Source of the DNA: CAZMRW01 sp964568805
Lineage (GTDB): Bacteria; Pseudomonadota; Gammaproteobacteria; Methylococcales; Methylomonadaceae
Reading direction: 5' to 3'
NCBI GenBank assembly: GCA_964568805.1
Contig: CAZMRW010000004.1
Span: 46,522-110,521 of the forward strand
DNA length: 64,000 nt
This document shows, in pieces, positions 26,043 through 35,671 of the stretch. A model generated the notes under the pieces. The model saw only the letters and a list, made by a program, of their open reading frames with translations. It did not search any database and was not told the origin of the DNA. Position 1 is the stretch's first letter; each line of letters opens with the position of its first letter. The translations under genes were made by a program, and so were the position numbers.

Positions 26043-28187
26043 ATGAGTCAAATTACAGATACATTACCAAAGGTATTAGTTGTCGATGATGATCAGACCA
26101 TGCATTTATGGGCTAAGCGTCATTTATCCGGCTCCGGTTTTAAATTGGTATCGGCTTTTGATGGCCGGGAGGGAATCGAGGCATTTAAACAGCATTTACC
26201 GGATGTCGTGCTGGTCGATATCGATATGCCGGGAATGGATGGTTTTTCGGTTTGTATGGCTATTCGCGGATTGCCTGAAGGAAGGAATACGCCATTGCTC
26301 ATGGTAACCGGCAACGAAGATGCTGAAAGGATTAATTCGTCATTTGTCGCAGGTGCAACCGATTTCGTTTTGAAACCGGTCAACTGGAAAGTTTTGATAC
26401 CCAGGCTGAGCCACCTGTTAAAAGCCAGTAATACCCTGCAGCAGCTTGAAAAAAAAGAGTCGCGATTGTCTAAAGCCCATAAAATGGCCAAATTGGGGCA
26501 TTGGGAATGGCATGTAGTCGATGACAAAATGCATTGGTCTGATGAAATCTATGAAATATTTGAACTGAATAGGGACAGTTTTATTCCGGATCAGCAATCG
26601 TTTCTCGATAGAATTAAGCCTTCCGACAGATCGTTTGTAGAAGAAACGTTCGATAAAGTCATCGAGAACAAGGAAGCCGCTGCCATCGAGTTTCAAATTG
26701 TTACCGGCAAGGATCGGCAGCGCCATATCGGCCTGCAGATCGAAATCGTCGAGAATCAGCATCGTCAGTTAGTGGGTTTGCTGGGCACGATACAGGATAT
26801 CACTGAAAGAAAAGATCATGAAAATCAAGTCAGGCATTTGGCTTATCATGATGCAATCACCGGTTTGCCGAACCGTATCTGGTTTTTGGATATGTTATCC
26901 AAAACAATAGAATTGGCTAAACGTAATGCCGGGCATTTTGCCGTCCTGTTTCTGGATCTGGATGGTTTTAAGATTGTAAACGACTTATATGGGCATCATG
27001 TGGGCGATCTGTTGCTAAAAGAAATCGCCAGACGCTTAGCCGAAGGATTGAGGCAATCCGACGTCACATCCAGAAATTCAAACTGCCAGGACTATGGAGC
27101 CGACATCGCGAGGTTAGGCGGGGACGAGTTCATTATTCTCCTGAATGATCTGGTTCATCCTGAAGACGCGGCTATTGCCGCCGGACATATTCAAAAATTG
27201 ATTACCGGTCCGATTGAAGTGGAAAATAAGAAAATGTATTCGGGTGTCAGCATAGGTATCGCCGTGTTTCCTGATGATGGCAGCGATAGTGAAACCTTAT
27301 TGAAAAATGCCGATGTTGCCATGTATCACGCAAAACAATTGGGCAAGGGCAATTATCAGTTTTTCCATGGCTCGATGAATGTCAAGGCTAAAAAGCGTAT
27401 GGAAATGGAAAATTATATGCAGCAAGCTCTGATCAATAAGGAATTGCGCTTGTATTATCAGCCCATCGTCAATGCGACCTCAGGCCGGTTGATGGGTTTG
27501 GAAGCATTAATGCGTTGGGAAAGTCCCCAATTAGGATTTTTAACGCCGGAAGCATTTATTCCCCTGGCTGAAGACAATGGCATGATCCTGCAGTTTGGCG
27601 AATGGGCCATGCGCGAGATTTGTATTCGGCATAAGGAAGTGCAGCGGTTGGATATGGGTTTTTTGACGATTGCAATAAATCTGAGCAGTTTGCAGTTCAA
27701 GCAGCAGGGCTTCGTTGCCATGATCAAGGCAATTTTAGCCGAATACGAAGTCGACCCCCGATTTATGGTCGTTGAGATCACGGAAGGCATATTAATGAAG
27801 GGTAACGAAAAAACTCTGGCTATCCTCTGGGAGCTTAAAAAAATCGGCATCAAGATATCGATTGATGATTTTGGTACGGGATATTCATCGCTCAGTTACC
27901 TCAAAAGCTTTCCAGTGGATTCATTGAAAATAGATCGTTCGTTTGTCAACGAGTTGCCCAATAATTCTGATGATGCTGCCATTGTCAGGGCCATTTTAAC
28001 GTTGGCCAAGACCTTGCATTTAGATACGATTGCCGAAGGGGTCGAAACCGAAAAACAGAGAGAGTTTCTGCAAATCAGTGATTGCCATTCCATTCAGGGT
28101 TTTCTCTTATCCAAACCCATGCCCTTCGATGCCCTTAAGACTTACTTGACAACGAAATTATTGGAGAACGGGGCCAGTCGTGAATGA
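26043..28187 (+). CDS. Response regulator with PAS, GGDEF and EAL domains
   Basis: The 714-residue cytoplasmic protein can in principle both make and degrade cyclic-di-GMP. The receiver domain covers about residues 10-130 with acidic DDD at 15-17, phospho-acceptor D59 and the conserved lysine in VLKPVNW. A PAS/PAC domain follows (ending LGTIQDITERKDHE), then a GGDEF domain starting HDAITGLPNRIWF with intact GGDEF at 359-363, and an EAL domain with E487-A488-L489 and DDFGTGYSSLSYL. Between the helix holding RQSD and the GGDEF motif there is an extra loop, so the usual RxxD inhibitory site is not in its normal place. The kinase at 28979, with a terminal Hpt domain, is a likely phosphodonor. Confidence 0.93.
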   Translation: MSQITDTLPKVLVVDDDQTMHLWAKRHLSGSGFKLVSAFDGREGIEAFKQHLPDVVLVDIDMPGMDGFSVCMAIRGLPEGRNTPLLMVTGNEDAERINSSFVAGATDFVLKPVNWKVLIPRLSHLLKASNTLQQLEKKESRLSKAHKMAKLGHWEWHVVDDKMHWSDEIYEIFELNRDSFIPDQQSFLDRIKPSDRSFVEETFDKVIENKEAAAIEFQIVTGKDRQRHIGLQIEIVENQHRQLVGLLGTIQDITERKDHENQVRHLAYHDAITGLPNRIWFLDMLSKTIELAKRNAGHFAVLFLDLDGFKIVNDLYGHHVGDLLLKEIARRLAEGLRQSDVTSRNSNCQDYGADIARLGGDEFIILLNDLVHPEDAAIAAGHIQKLITGPIEVENKKMYSGVSIGIAVFPDDGSDSETLLKNADVAMYHAKQLGKGNYQFFHGSMNVKAKKRMEMENYMQQALINKELRLYYQPIVNATSGRLMGLEALMRWESPQLGFLTPEAFIPLAEDNGMILQFGEWAMREICIRHKEVQRLDMGFLTIAINLSSLQFKQQGFVAMIKAILAEYEVDPRFMVVEITEGILMKGNEKTLAILWELKKIGIKISIDDFGTGYSSLSYLKSFPVDSLKIDRSFVNELPNNSDDAAIVRAILTLAKTLHLDTIAEGVETEKQREFLQISDCHSIQGFLLSKPMPFDALKTYLTTKLLENGASRE

Positions 28188-28409
28188 TTACAAACTATTG
28201 AACCTATCTTCTTCCATGATATTTGATTCCATTCATTGGGTGTGGTTCGTTCGTTTATGTAGATTACGAGTTGATTGGCGCATCGGAAACTTATGCTGTA
28301 TTCAAGGCGAACGTTTTATTATTTGAATAGACGGCAGGCTAAATTAGTGCGCGGAGTTAAGAGGCGTTCGAATTGCGGCGTTCAAAAGTAAGGGTCGCCT
28401 GGTTGCGAT

Positions 28410-28976
28410 ATGAGGCATAGTCCGTTGGCGAGAGTTGGATTCTTACTGCTCTTTACGGCAACTGTGATGGGAACTTGTCGGACTGTAGCGGCCGATTTTG
28501 CAAAGGAATTTGTAGTCAAGGCGGCTATTTCATTAAACCTGGCCCGTTTTACCGAGTGGCCTGAGAGCGTATTGCCGGCGGGCAGCAAGTTCCTCAATCT
28601 ATGCGTGCTTGGTGATGATGCCGTGCAGCAGGCATTTGCGCAAGTGGAAAAAAAAGCATCGGGAAAAAGATTAATTCATGTTATTGCCGTGTCTCAGTCG
28701 AGCAAATTAGGATCATGCAACATGATTTATCTGAGCGGTTTGGATCGAATCGGCACTATTAAACTTTTGGCAGATATTGCCGGCGAACCGATACTCAGTA
28801 TCGGTGAACGAAACGATTTTCTGGAACTGGGCGGCCTGATCAATCTGGAAATGAAAGAAGGCAAAATCAACATTCAGGTTAATCTGGATGCTGTTAGCCG
28901 TTCGGGTATTAAAATAAGTTCCAGGGTATTGGCATTGACTACCATTATTAACGTAAAAAAAACGAGAAACGATTGA
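28410..28976 (+). CDS. YfiR-like periplasmic protein
   Basis: The 188-residue protein has an N-terminal signal segment (LARVGFLLLFTATVMGTCRTVAA) and a YfiR-type domain: EFVVKAAISLNLARFTEWPES, LNLCVLGDDAV, GKRLIHVI, CNMIYLSGLDRI and ILSIGERNDFLELGG with INLEMKEGKINIQVN. In Pseudomonas, YfiR sits in the periplasm and restrains the diguanylate cyclase YfiN through its CHASE8 domain. Here the next gene, overlapping by the stop codon region, is a CHASE8-type histidine kinase instead. Two cysteines remain in the mature part (LNLCVL and GSCNM), possibly redox-active; this is inference. Confidence 0.85.
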   Translation: MRHSPLARVGFLLLFTATVMGTCRTVAADFAKEFVVKAAISLNLARFTEWPESVLPAGSKFLNLCVLGDDAVQQAFAQVEKKASGKRLIHVIAVSQSSKLGSCNMIYLSGLDRIGTIKLLADIAGEPILSIGERNDFLELGGLINLEMKEGKINIQVNLDAVSRSGIKISSRVLALTTIINVKKTRND

Positions 28977-28978
28977 TC

Positions 28979-31501
28979 ATGAAAATCAGTTTTCGTGATG
29001 CTTCTATACGTTTCAAGTTAATGCTGATTATTGGCGGGGCTTCATTAATTGCTTTACTGGTAGTGGCCTCGGCAATCATTGCTAATGAATATATTACCCG
29101 AAAGCATCAAACTGAACAGAACCTGTCTTCGTTAGCCGATTTGGTTTCCTGGAACAGCACAGCCGCTTTAGCCTTTATGGATTACGAATCGGCAGGGCAA
29201 ACTCTGCATATCCTGAAAACGCAGCCGGAAATCGTTGCCGCATTTTTGTATACCCCGGAAGGAGAGATTTTCGCCGAATACAAAACTACTTTTCAAGTTG
29301 AGAACGCGCTGACAGGAAAGGATATCGTACAACGAATGAAAGGGCAACTGTCGGATACTGGCGAAGGACAGGCATCAAAAAAATCGTTAGCCAATCAATT
29401 ACGGGAATGGTACCAGGACAAATTGGGTTTGGTTCCAAAGAAACCGATTAATCAGGGTCTTTCAGAAATCATTCTTTATGATGATCAAGGGCAACTGCAT
29501 CTTTTGCATCCGATCCTTATCGAAAACGAAATTATCGGGGTTCTTCATTTAGTCGATAACCTCAATCGATTAAATACCTTTTTATCCAATTTTTATCATA
29601 TTATCTGGACCATCGTTTTCTTTACCCTGTTTTCTACCCTTTTGGTTTCGACCCGTTTGCAACGAATATTTTCTGTGCCGTTGCTGGAATTAATGCAGGC
29701 CATGAAATCGGTGGCAGCCGAGAAAAAATTCACAACCCGAGTCGAAAAAAACAGGAATGACGAGTTCGGTCAATTGATCGATGTTTACAATGATATGTTG
29801 GCTGAAATCCAGCATCGCGATGAAATGCTTGATAAGCAACGCATCCAATTGGAATTACAGGTGCAAGCCAGAACTGCCGAACTTTCGAGAAAAAACGAGG
29901 CTCTGAATCAGACAGTAGCCGACGCTTTGGCCTCAAAAGAAGAGGCTGAGCTGGCTAGCCGGGCAAAATCTCAATTTTTAGCTAATATGAGCCATGAAAT
30001 AAGAACGCCAATGAATTCTGTTCTGGGCATGACGGATTTTTTATCAGAAAGCAAATTGACGAGCGAGCAGCGCCATTCCATTGAGATAGTGCAGCAATCA
30101 GCCAGATTATTGCTCAGGATCATCAATGATATATTGGACTTTTCTAAAATTGAGTCCGGCAAATTTGTTCTTGAGCCTTGTCCTTTTAATTGCAGCGATC
30201 TGATTCATGAAAGTTTTTCTTTGCTGGAAAGCCAGGCAAAAAATAAAGGATTAGATTATCGCCTGGTCGTCTCTGAATTGCCTGATGTTCTGGACGGTGA
30301 TTCGATGAGGCTGAGCCAGATATTGATGAACCTGCTGAGTAATGCGATAAAATTTACCGCTTGGGGTGAAGTGATTTTACGGGTTACCAGTCAAAATTTG
30401 CCGGAGAATAAAGTCCGGCTGTTATTTCAGGTCATCGATACCGGCATCGGCATTGAAGAGGATAAGCAGGCGCATATTTTTGATGCCTTTTCTCAAGCCG
30501 ATGAGTCTATGACGCGGATGTTCGGAGGTACAGGACTGGGTTTGGCTATTGCCAAACAGCTCGTCATTCTGATGAAGGGAGAGATTGGCGTAATCAGTCA
30601 GTTTGGCAAGGGGGCAATGTTTTGGTTTTGGGTTGATCTGAAAAAGACAGATTCCGTGCCGGCAAAAACTAAAATCGCGTCCAATTGCAGATTCAATGCA
30701 CGTCTATTGGTCGCGGAGGATTTTCCCGCTAATCAGTTATTGGCTAAAAGAATGTTAGAAAATCTCGGTTGTCAGGTTAAGATTGTCAGTAACGGCCTGG
30801 AAGCGATTGATGAACTGAAACGGAATACCTATGATCTGGTTTTTATGGATTGTCAAATGCCCATCATGGACGGTTATCAGGCGACGATGGCGTTACGGCG
30901 TAATGAGTCGGATTCCTCGGCGGGAGCCCATATTCCGGTGATTGCATTAACCGCGCATGCGTTGGCGGGAGACAGGGCAAAATGTATGGAAGCAGGTATG
31001 GATGAATGGGTGACCAAGCCTTTTACTCGGGAGGATCTAAACGAAGTCTTACAAAAATGGTTGCCCGGACATTTGCATGTAAAGGAAGCCGGGTCCAGTT
31101 CAATGACAGAACTTCTTCAGCGGAATAGTGAGCCCTTGAGTCAAGCGTCGGCGATCGATCTTAGTTTTCTTCTTCAAAATTTCAATTTTGATGACCCGAA
31201 CGATCTTGAGTTCATTGCCAAGCTAAAGCAGGTCTTTCAGCAAAACGCAGAACAAACGTTTAAATCATTAAAATTGAGCATTGACAATAACGATGCCGAA
31301 CAAATTCGCAAACTTGCTCACGGTTTAAAGTCGATCAGCGCCAATGTGGGCGCCATGGAACTTTCTTCACGCTGTAAAATCATGGAACAAGCCGGGCAGC
31401 AGAATAGATTGCAAAATTCAGAGGCGCTTTTGGCCGCTATGTATTTCGAGTATACCAGGGCGATTGCCGAGCTGAATGCCATCATCATGGAAAAAAATTG
31501 A
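28979..31501 (+). CDS. CHASE8-type hybrid sensor histidine kinase with receiver and Hpt domains
   Basis: The 840-residue membrane kinase starts at ATG 28979, 2 bases after the yfiR-like stop. Layout: first helix (LMLIIGGASLIALLVVASAII), a periplasmic region of the CHASE8 kind (NLSSLADLVSWNSTAALAFMD), a second helix near residue 205, HAMP, coiled coil, then HisKA with phospho-acceptor H339 in NMSHEIRTPMN. The ATPase domain has N (NLLSNAIKF), G1 (DTGIGIEED), F and G2 (GGTGLGLAIA) boxes. A receiver follows with D624 in FMDCQMPIMDGY, and an Hpt domain with H781 in LAHGLKSISANVG. All relay residues are intact, so phosphate could pass His-Asp-His and on to a separate receiver such as the one at 26043. 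An upstream TTG at 28973 is less likely as start. Confidence 0.92.
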   Translation: MKISFRDASIRFKLMLIIGGASLIALLVVASAIIANEYITRKHQTEQNLSSLADLVSWNSTAALAFMDYESAGQTLHILKTQPEIVAAFLYTPEGEIFAEYKTTFQVENALTGKDIVQRMKGQLSDTGEGQASKKSLANQLREWYQDKLGLVPKKPINQGLSEIILYDDQGQLHLLHPILIENEIIGVLHLVDNLNRLNTFLSNFYHIIWTIVFFTLFSTLLVSTRLQRIFSVPLLELMQAMKSVAAEKKFTTRVEKNRNDEFGQLIDVYNDMLAEIQHRDEMLDKQRIQLELQVQARTAELSRKNEALNQTVADALASKEEAELASRAKSQFLANMSHEIRTPMNSVLGMTDFLSESKLTSEQRHSIEIVQQSARLLLRIINDILDFSKIESGKFVLEPCPFNCSDLIHESFSLLESQAKNKGLDYRLVVSELPDVLDGDSMRLSQILMNLLSNAIKFTAWGEVILRVTSQNLPENKVRLLFQVIDTGIGIEEDKQAHIFDAFSQADESMTRMFGGTGLGLAIAKQLVILMKGEIGVISQFGKGAMFWFWVDLKKTDSVPAKTKIASNCRFNARLLVAEDFPANQLLAKRMLENLGCQVKIVSNGLEAIDELKRNTYDLVFMDCQMPIMDGYQATMALRRNESDSSAGAHIPVIALTAHALAGDRAKCMEAGMDEWVTKPFTREDLNEVLQKWLPGHLHVKEAGSSSMTELLQRNSEPLSQASAIDLSFLLQNFNFDDPNDLEFIAKLKQVFQQNAEQTFKSLKLSIDNNDAEQIRKLAHGLKSISANVGAMELSSRCKIMEQAGQQNRLQNSEALLAAMYFEYTRAIAELNAIIMEKN

Positions 31502-31749
31502 TGTCCGGTAATCCTTAGGCAAGTGAGAATTATCAGTGGATAACATCTGTCAACGCGGTTTTGCCGATGACATTCAAGCCCAAGGGTGATCTGCGTTTTG
31601 CAGCTGTCGCCAGGCATTGTAAAAATTGCCGGGCAAATCAGTGATTTTCAATCTAATTGCGGCATAATCATCCATAATTGGGAAGACATTGAACAAGTGG
31701 AACAAATCAAATCAAGTCATTAAAGTTTATTAGCTCAGAGCGACATATC

Positions 31750-32337
31750 ATGGAGAAAACTGAAAACAGGCGGCGGTATTTCCGGATCGATGATGTGGTC
31801 GATCTGAATTACAGACTCATCGATGAACAGGAAGTGACTGAATCCAGCAGTCGTATGACCGATAATATTTTGAGTGAATGTACGCTGGCAACCGCGCTCG
31901 AATACGTATCTCAGGAATCAGCGAGGCTGTTGCACAGGATAGATAAAAGCCAGCCAGACATCGCTCATTGCATCAAATTGCTTGATAAAAAGATCGACCT
32001 GTTGACGCAGGCTATTATGATGCAGGGCGGTCAGCCGGACCAAAAAAAGTCCTGCGAAATTAATCTGAGTGCGTCAGGTCTGGCATTTGGTTGCGAAAAA
32101 GCACTCGATATAGGCGCTTTTCTCGAACTCAGGATGTTGCTGGTATCTATCGGCGCAGTGATTATCACGTGCTGTCAGGTTATTCAGTGTAAAAAAAATC
32201 AATCCGTCGATGGCAGACCCTCGTTTCAGATCAGTGTTAATTTTGTCAATATGACTGAAGAGGATAAGGAATTGCTTATCAAACACATGGTCAAGAGACA
32301 AATGCAGCAGATCAGGGAAAAAAGCAGAAAACTATAA
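31750..32337 (+). CDS. PilZ-domain cyclic-di-GMP binding protein
   Basis: The 195-residue cytoplasmic protein begins with RRRYFRIDD at residues 7-15, supplying the arginines of the PilZ RxxxR motif. The second half of the motif appears as NLSASGLAFGC near residue 103, corresponding to (D/N)xSxxG. The two halves are separated by a helical insertion of about 90 residues, so the PilZ barrel is interrupted. Hence it probably binds cyclic-di-GMP and transmits it to an unknown partner. The gene lies behind the GGDEF-EAL, YfiR and kinase genes on the same strand but after a 248-base spacer, so it may have its own promoter. Confidence 0.85.
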   Translation: MEKTENRRRYFRIDDVVDLNYRLIDEQEVTESSSRMTDNILSECTLATALEYVSQESARLLHRIDKSQPDIAHCIKLLDKKIDLLTQAIMMQGGQPDQKKSCEINLSASGLAFGCEKALDIGAFLELRMLLVSIGAVIITCCQVIQCKKNQSVDGRPSFQISVNFVNMTEEDKELLIKHMVKRQMQQIREKSRKL

Positions 32338-32460
32338 ATACAAATCTAACTCGGGCGAGTTTGATCTAGTGTCTCTATTCATCTTCAGGCGAGATCCTGT
32401 TTTTCCGGGGTGTTTCCCCCTATTGCCGATGCGTCAAATGATTAAGGGCATAAAGTCGTG

Positions 32461-33453
32461 ATGATTTCCGATAAACAAAAAAAAATGTTGGCCATATTGG
32501 CAGACGGAAAATTTCATTCCGGAACCGAATTGGCGCAGACTCTGGGCATCAGTCGTTCAGCCGTCTGGAAACAGTTGAATTTCTTGGCCGATTTAGGTCT
32601 TCGCCATGCAGCGGTCAGCGGTAAAGGTTACCGGCTGGAAAAACCGCTGGAGTTATTGACGCGTGATCTCATCGATGAATCCATTAACTATAAAACCAGA
32701 GCGTTGATTTCATCGCTGGAGATACATGACCAGATCGGTTCAACAAACAGTTATCTGGCGGGATTGTCCCATAAAAATGCGCCATCCGGCTTTATCTGTT
32801 TTGCCGAACATCAAACAGAGGGTAAAGGCAGACGAGGACGGCATTGGATTTCGCCTTACGGCAATAATATTTATCTGTCGGTACTCTGGCGCTTTCAACA
32901 GGGCCCGGCGGCCATTTCGGCGTTGAGTCTGGCTATTGGTGTTGCGGTCATCAGGGCTTTAAAACAACATAATATCGACGATGTCGGCTTGAAATGGCCT
33001 AATGACATTGTTAGTCAGGGTAAAAAATTAGGGGGCATTCTGATTGAGGTATCAGGTGAAAATGAAGGGCCTTGTACAGCCGTCATCGGAATAGGAATCA
33101 ATTTGTTTTTAGCCGGCGATGAGGCCGAAACCATTGATCAGGCCTGGACGGATTTGAGCAAGATCAATGGCAGAAATGTGATCAACAGAAATAATCTGGC
33201 AGGAAATTTGTTGAATCAATTGTTTGAAGTGCTGGACGGCTATGAAAGCGCCGGTTTTAAAGCCTATGTTGACGAATGGCGGAGCTATGATTGCCTGATC
33301 GATCGATCCGCATGGGTGTTTGCCGGGAGTCAAGGTATTGAAGGCATCGTCAAGGGAATCGATGATAACGGACTGTTATTGATGATGCGCGCGGATGGAA
33401 GCATCCAGTCTTTTGCGTCCTGCGAACTCAGTTTCAGCAGCCCTGCCTCATGA
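32461..33453 (+). CDS. birA: Biotin-protein ligase and biotin operon repressor BirA
   Basis: BirA activates biotin to biotinyl-AMP, attaches it to acetyl-CoA carboxylase (BCCP), and in this two-domain form also represses biotin genes. The 330-residue protein has an N-terminal winged helix (GTELAQTLGISRSAVWKQLNFL), the catalytic loop GKGRRGRHWISP, and LKWPNDIVSQGKKLGGILIEV. The C-terminal SH3-like domain is present. GTG (32458) and ATG (32461) are adjacent; AAGGG lies upstream. Its stop overlaps the coaX start (ATGA). Confidence 0.95.
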   Translation: MISDKQKKMLAILADGKFHSGTELAQTLGISRSAVWKQLNFLADLGLRHAAVSGKGYRLEKPLELLTRDLIDESINYKTRALISSLEIHDQIGSTNSYLAGLSHKNAPSGFICFAEHQTEGKGRRGRHWISPYGNNIYLSVLWRFQQGPAAISALSLAIGVAVIRALKQHNIDDVGLKWPNDIVSQGKKLGGILIEVSGENEGPCTAVIGIGINLFLAGDEAETIDQAWTDLSKINGRNVINRNNLAGNLLNQLFEVLDGYESAGFKAYVDEWRSYDCLIDRSAWVFAGSQGIEGIVKGIDDNGLLLMMRADGSIQSFASCELSFSSPAS

Positions 33454-34181
33454 ATTTATTGATTGATATCGGTAATACTCGGATAAAGTGGGGTATCGCC
33501 GCCAACGGGCATATCTTGGCCGGGTCACCCCTTCTGGCTCGCCAAACCGATCGTCAAGGGCTTGCCGATGCCTGGAAAAACATATCCCGACCGGAGCGAA
33601 TCGCGATGTCCTGTGTCAGTGCTGCAGCAATCGCCGAGATTATTCGCTCATCTGCCCTGGAATTTTGGCCTGACGCAGAAATTATCCAGGTGAACTCCCA
33701 AGCGCAAGGGTTTGGGGTTTCCAACGCCTATCTGAACCCGGAAAAACTGGGAGTTGACCGTTGGTTATCGTTGGTAGCCGTTCGCAATCATTATCAACAG
33801 CCGGCCTGCATAGTCGACTGCGGCACCGCAATTACCGTCGATTTGATTGACGAGAAGGGTCGGCATCTGGGCGGAATGATTTGCCCCGGCTTGACGATGA
33901 TGAAGAAATCGCTTTCAGAAGGCACCGAGAGGTTAATATTTGATCAAGAAAGGCATCATACAGGGCCGGCCACCAGTACTGAAGCGGCAATTTATAGCGG
34001 CACTTTGACGGCGGTGATCGGGTTAATTGAACATGTTTTTTCCGAACAGCCGGAAAATAGCTTATTGATTCTGACTGGCGGCGATGCTCAGTTAGTCGCA
34101 TCGCAGCTTGTTGACAAAGCGATAGTTGATGCCGACCTGGTGTTGCGAGGATTGGCAATTGTCTTGGAAGGTTATATATGA
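33450..34181 (+). CDS. coaX: Type III pantothenate kinase CoaX
   Basis: CoaX phosphorylates pantothenate in the first step of coenzyme A synthesis and, unlike CoaA, is not feedback-inhibited by CoA. The 243-residue actin/hexokinase-like fold has the phosphate loop LLIDIGNTRIKWG at the N-terminus, LGVDRWLSLV in the middle, and the second nucleotide motif CIVDCGTAITVDLI. It overlaps birA by 4 bases and the next gene by 4 bases (ATGA), so the three are translationally coupled. Confidence 0.95.
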   Translation: MNLLIDIGNTRIKWGIAANGHILAGSPLLARQTDRQGLADAWKNISRPERIAMSCVSAAAIAEIIRSSALEFWPDAEIIQVNSQAQGFGVSNAYLNPEKLGVDRWLSLVAVRNHYQQPACIVDCGTAITVDLIDEKGRHLGGMICPGLTMMKKSLSEGTERLIFDQERHHTGPATSTEAAIYSGTLTAVIGLIEHVFSEQPENSLLILTGGDAQLVASQLVDKAIVDADLVLRGLAIVLEGYI

Positions 34182-35671
34182 AAATGATCTTTTTTCTTGT
34201 GGCATTGGCTAATGTCGCGCTGTTCATGTGGGAATTCAATACGGGCGCTTTTGAGCAGTCCATTGAAAGTTCAGATAAGGACGCTTCTTCCGGGCTGGAA
34301 AGGATCGTATTGGTCAAAGAGCCCAGTAAGTCTTTGCCAGGTGAAATGCAAATTGCCAAGGTTACGGATAAACCTGAAGCAGAGGCGGCATTGATAGATA
34401 AAATGGCTGCAGATAATAAGGGTAATGCTGCAAATCAAAATGAGACAAAAGTTGATGTTGTCGTCCCTTCCGGCGAAGGGGCGGCGTTCAGGTGTTTTGA
34501 AGCCGGACCTTTTCCCGTCGGGAAGTTGTATGGCGTCTGGGACAGGCGATTATCGTCCGCTGGCGCTGAGGTCAAACCTGTTTCCAGGGATGAACAAGCA
34601 GTCGACGATTACGTGGTTTTTTTTCCCGGCGCCGAAACCATGGAGCAGTCTGAAGCTAATCTGGAAATGCTGAAGAACCTAGGAGTAAAAGAATTTTGGA
34701 TGGTAAGGAAAGGCGAAGAGAAAGGGCAAATTCTGCTCGGGATTTTTAGTAAGGAAAAAAGAGCTATAGAATTCAAAACTGGGATGCAGGCCAAAGGCAT
34801 CGATGCCGCTATCAGAGCCCGGTATAAAAATAAATCGCAAAAATATGCCTTTATCAAAGGGAGCGATCAAGCCATTGCAAGTTTGGAAGAGTTGAAAAAA
34901 AACTACCCCAATATACTGGTCAAACCCGCATCGGCTTCGGTGGATAGTTGTCAACGGCAACCTATGGCAGACAGCCGGACTGTGGATGCTGTTGACAGTG
35001 TCAAAGCATCCGGGATTAAGGCTGTGCTGAATAAAGCCAATGAATCTCCCAGTCCCAGACCTTTACCCGACGCGAGAATTGTCGATGCTGCGCAGGTAAT
35101 ACAGGAATCGGGAAAACAACCGGTTGAGATGAATATTGCCGAACAATTTGACAAAAGCGGCAAGGGTCAAACGGAAAAAAAGGAGAAAGTGCAACAAATC
35201 TGTTATGAGGCAGGGCCTTTTGCTGATGAGAAACTGTTTGACGAGTGGTATAAACAGTTAACGGCTGTCAATGCCGAAATCAAGCTACTGAGTAAAGCCC
35301 CCCAGTCTGTTAGTGACTACCAGGTTTATTATCCCTCAGCGGCCACCCTGGAGCTATCTAAAGTCAATTTGGACATGCTGAAAAGCCAGGGATTAAACGA
35401 TGCCTGGATGTTGAGGGAGGGAACTGAAAAGGGGCAGATATCGCTAGGCGTATTCAAAAAGGAAGAAAGAGCGCAGGCAATGAGGGACCAACTGCTGGCA
35501 AAAGGGATCAACGTCGAAATAAAGCCCAGATATAAAAACAGATTAAACAGGCTGGTTCTGATCAAAGGAGGGAGCGGCGTGTCGGAGAGCTTGCAAGCAT
35601 TGAAAAAAACGTTTCCCGGCATTAGCCTCAAATCGGCAACAAACTGTTCGAAACAGCAGTCCGGCCATTGA
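34178..35671 (+). CDS. Membrane-anchored protein with two SPOR-like repeats
   Basis: The 497-residue protein has an N-terminal anchor helix (MIFFLVALANVALFMWEF), acidic linkers, and two homologous blocks of about 150 residues (roughly 105-252 and 341-490). Each opens with C(F/Y)EAGPF, contains LxMLKxxGxxxxWMxRxGxEKGQIxLGxF and ends near RYKN. The GPF opening and overall length resemble SPOR peptidoglycan-binding modules, and a SPOR gene commonly follows coaX in gammaproteobacteria. The duplicated form is unusual. A role at the septum or cell wall is inference; it is co-translated with coaX. Confidence 0.65.
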   Translation: MKMIFFLVALANVALFMWEFNTGAFEQSIESSDKDASSGLERIVLVKEPSKSLPGEMQIAKVTDKPEAEAALIDKMAADNKGNAANQNETKVDVVVPSGEGAAFRCFEAGPFPVGKLYGVWDRRLSSAGAEVKPVSRDEQAVDDYVVFFPGAETMEQSEANLEMLKNLGVKEFWMVRKGEEKGQILLGIFSKEKRAIEFKTGMQAKGIDAAIRARYKNKSQKYAFIKGSDQAIASLEELKKNYPNILVKPASASVDSCQRQPMADSRTVDAVDSVKASGIKAVLNKANESPSPRPLPDARIVDAAQVIQESGKQPVEMNIAEQFDKSGKGQTEKKEKVQQICYEAGPFADEKLFDEWYKQLTAVNAEIKLLSKAPQSVSDYQVYYPSAATLELSKVNLDMLKSQGLNDAWMLREGTEKGQISLGVFKKEERAQAMRDQLLAKGINVEIKPRYKNRLNRLVLIKGGSGVSESLQALKKTFPGISLKSATNCSKQQSGH

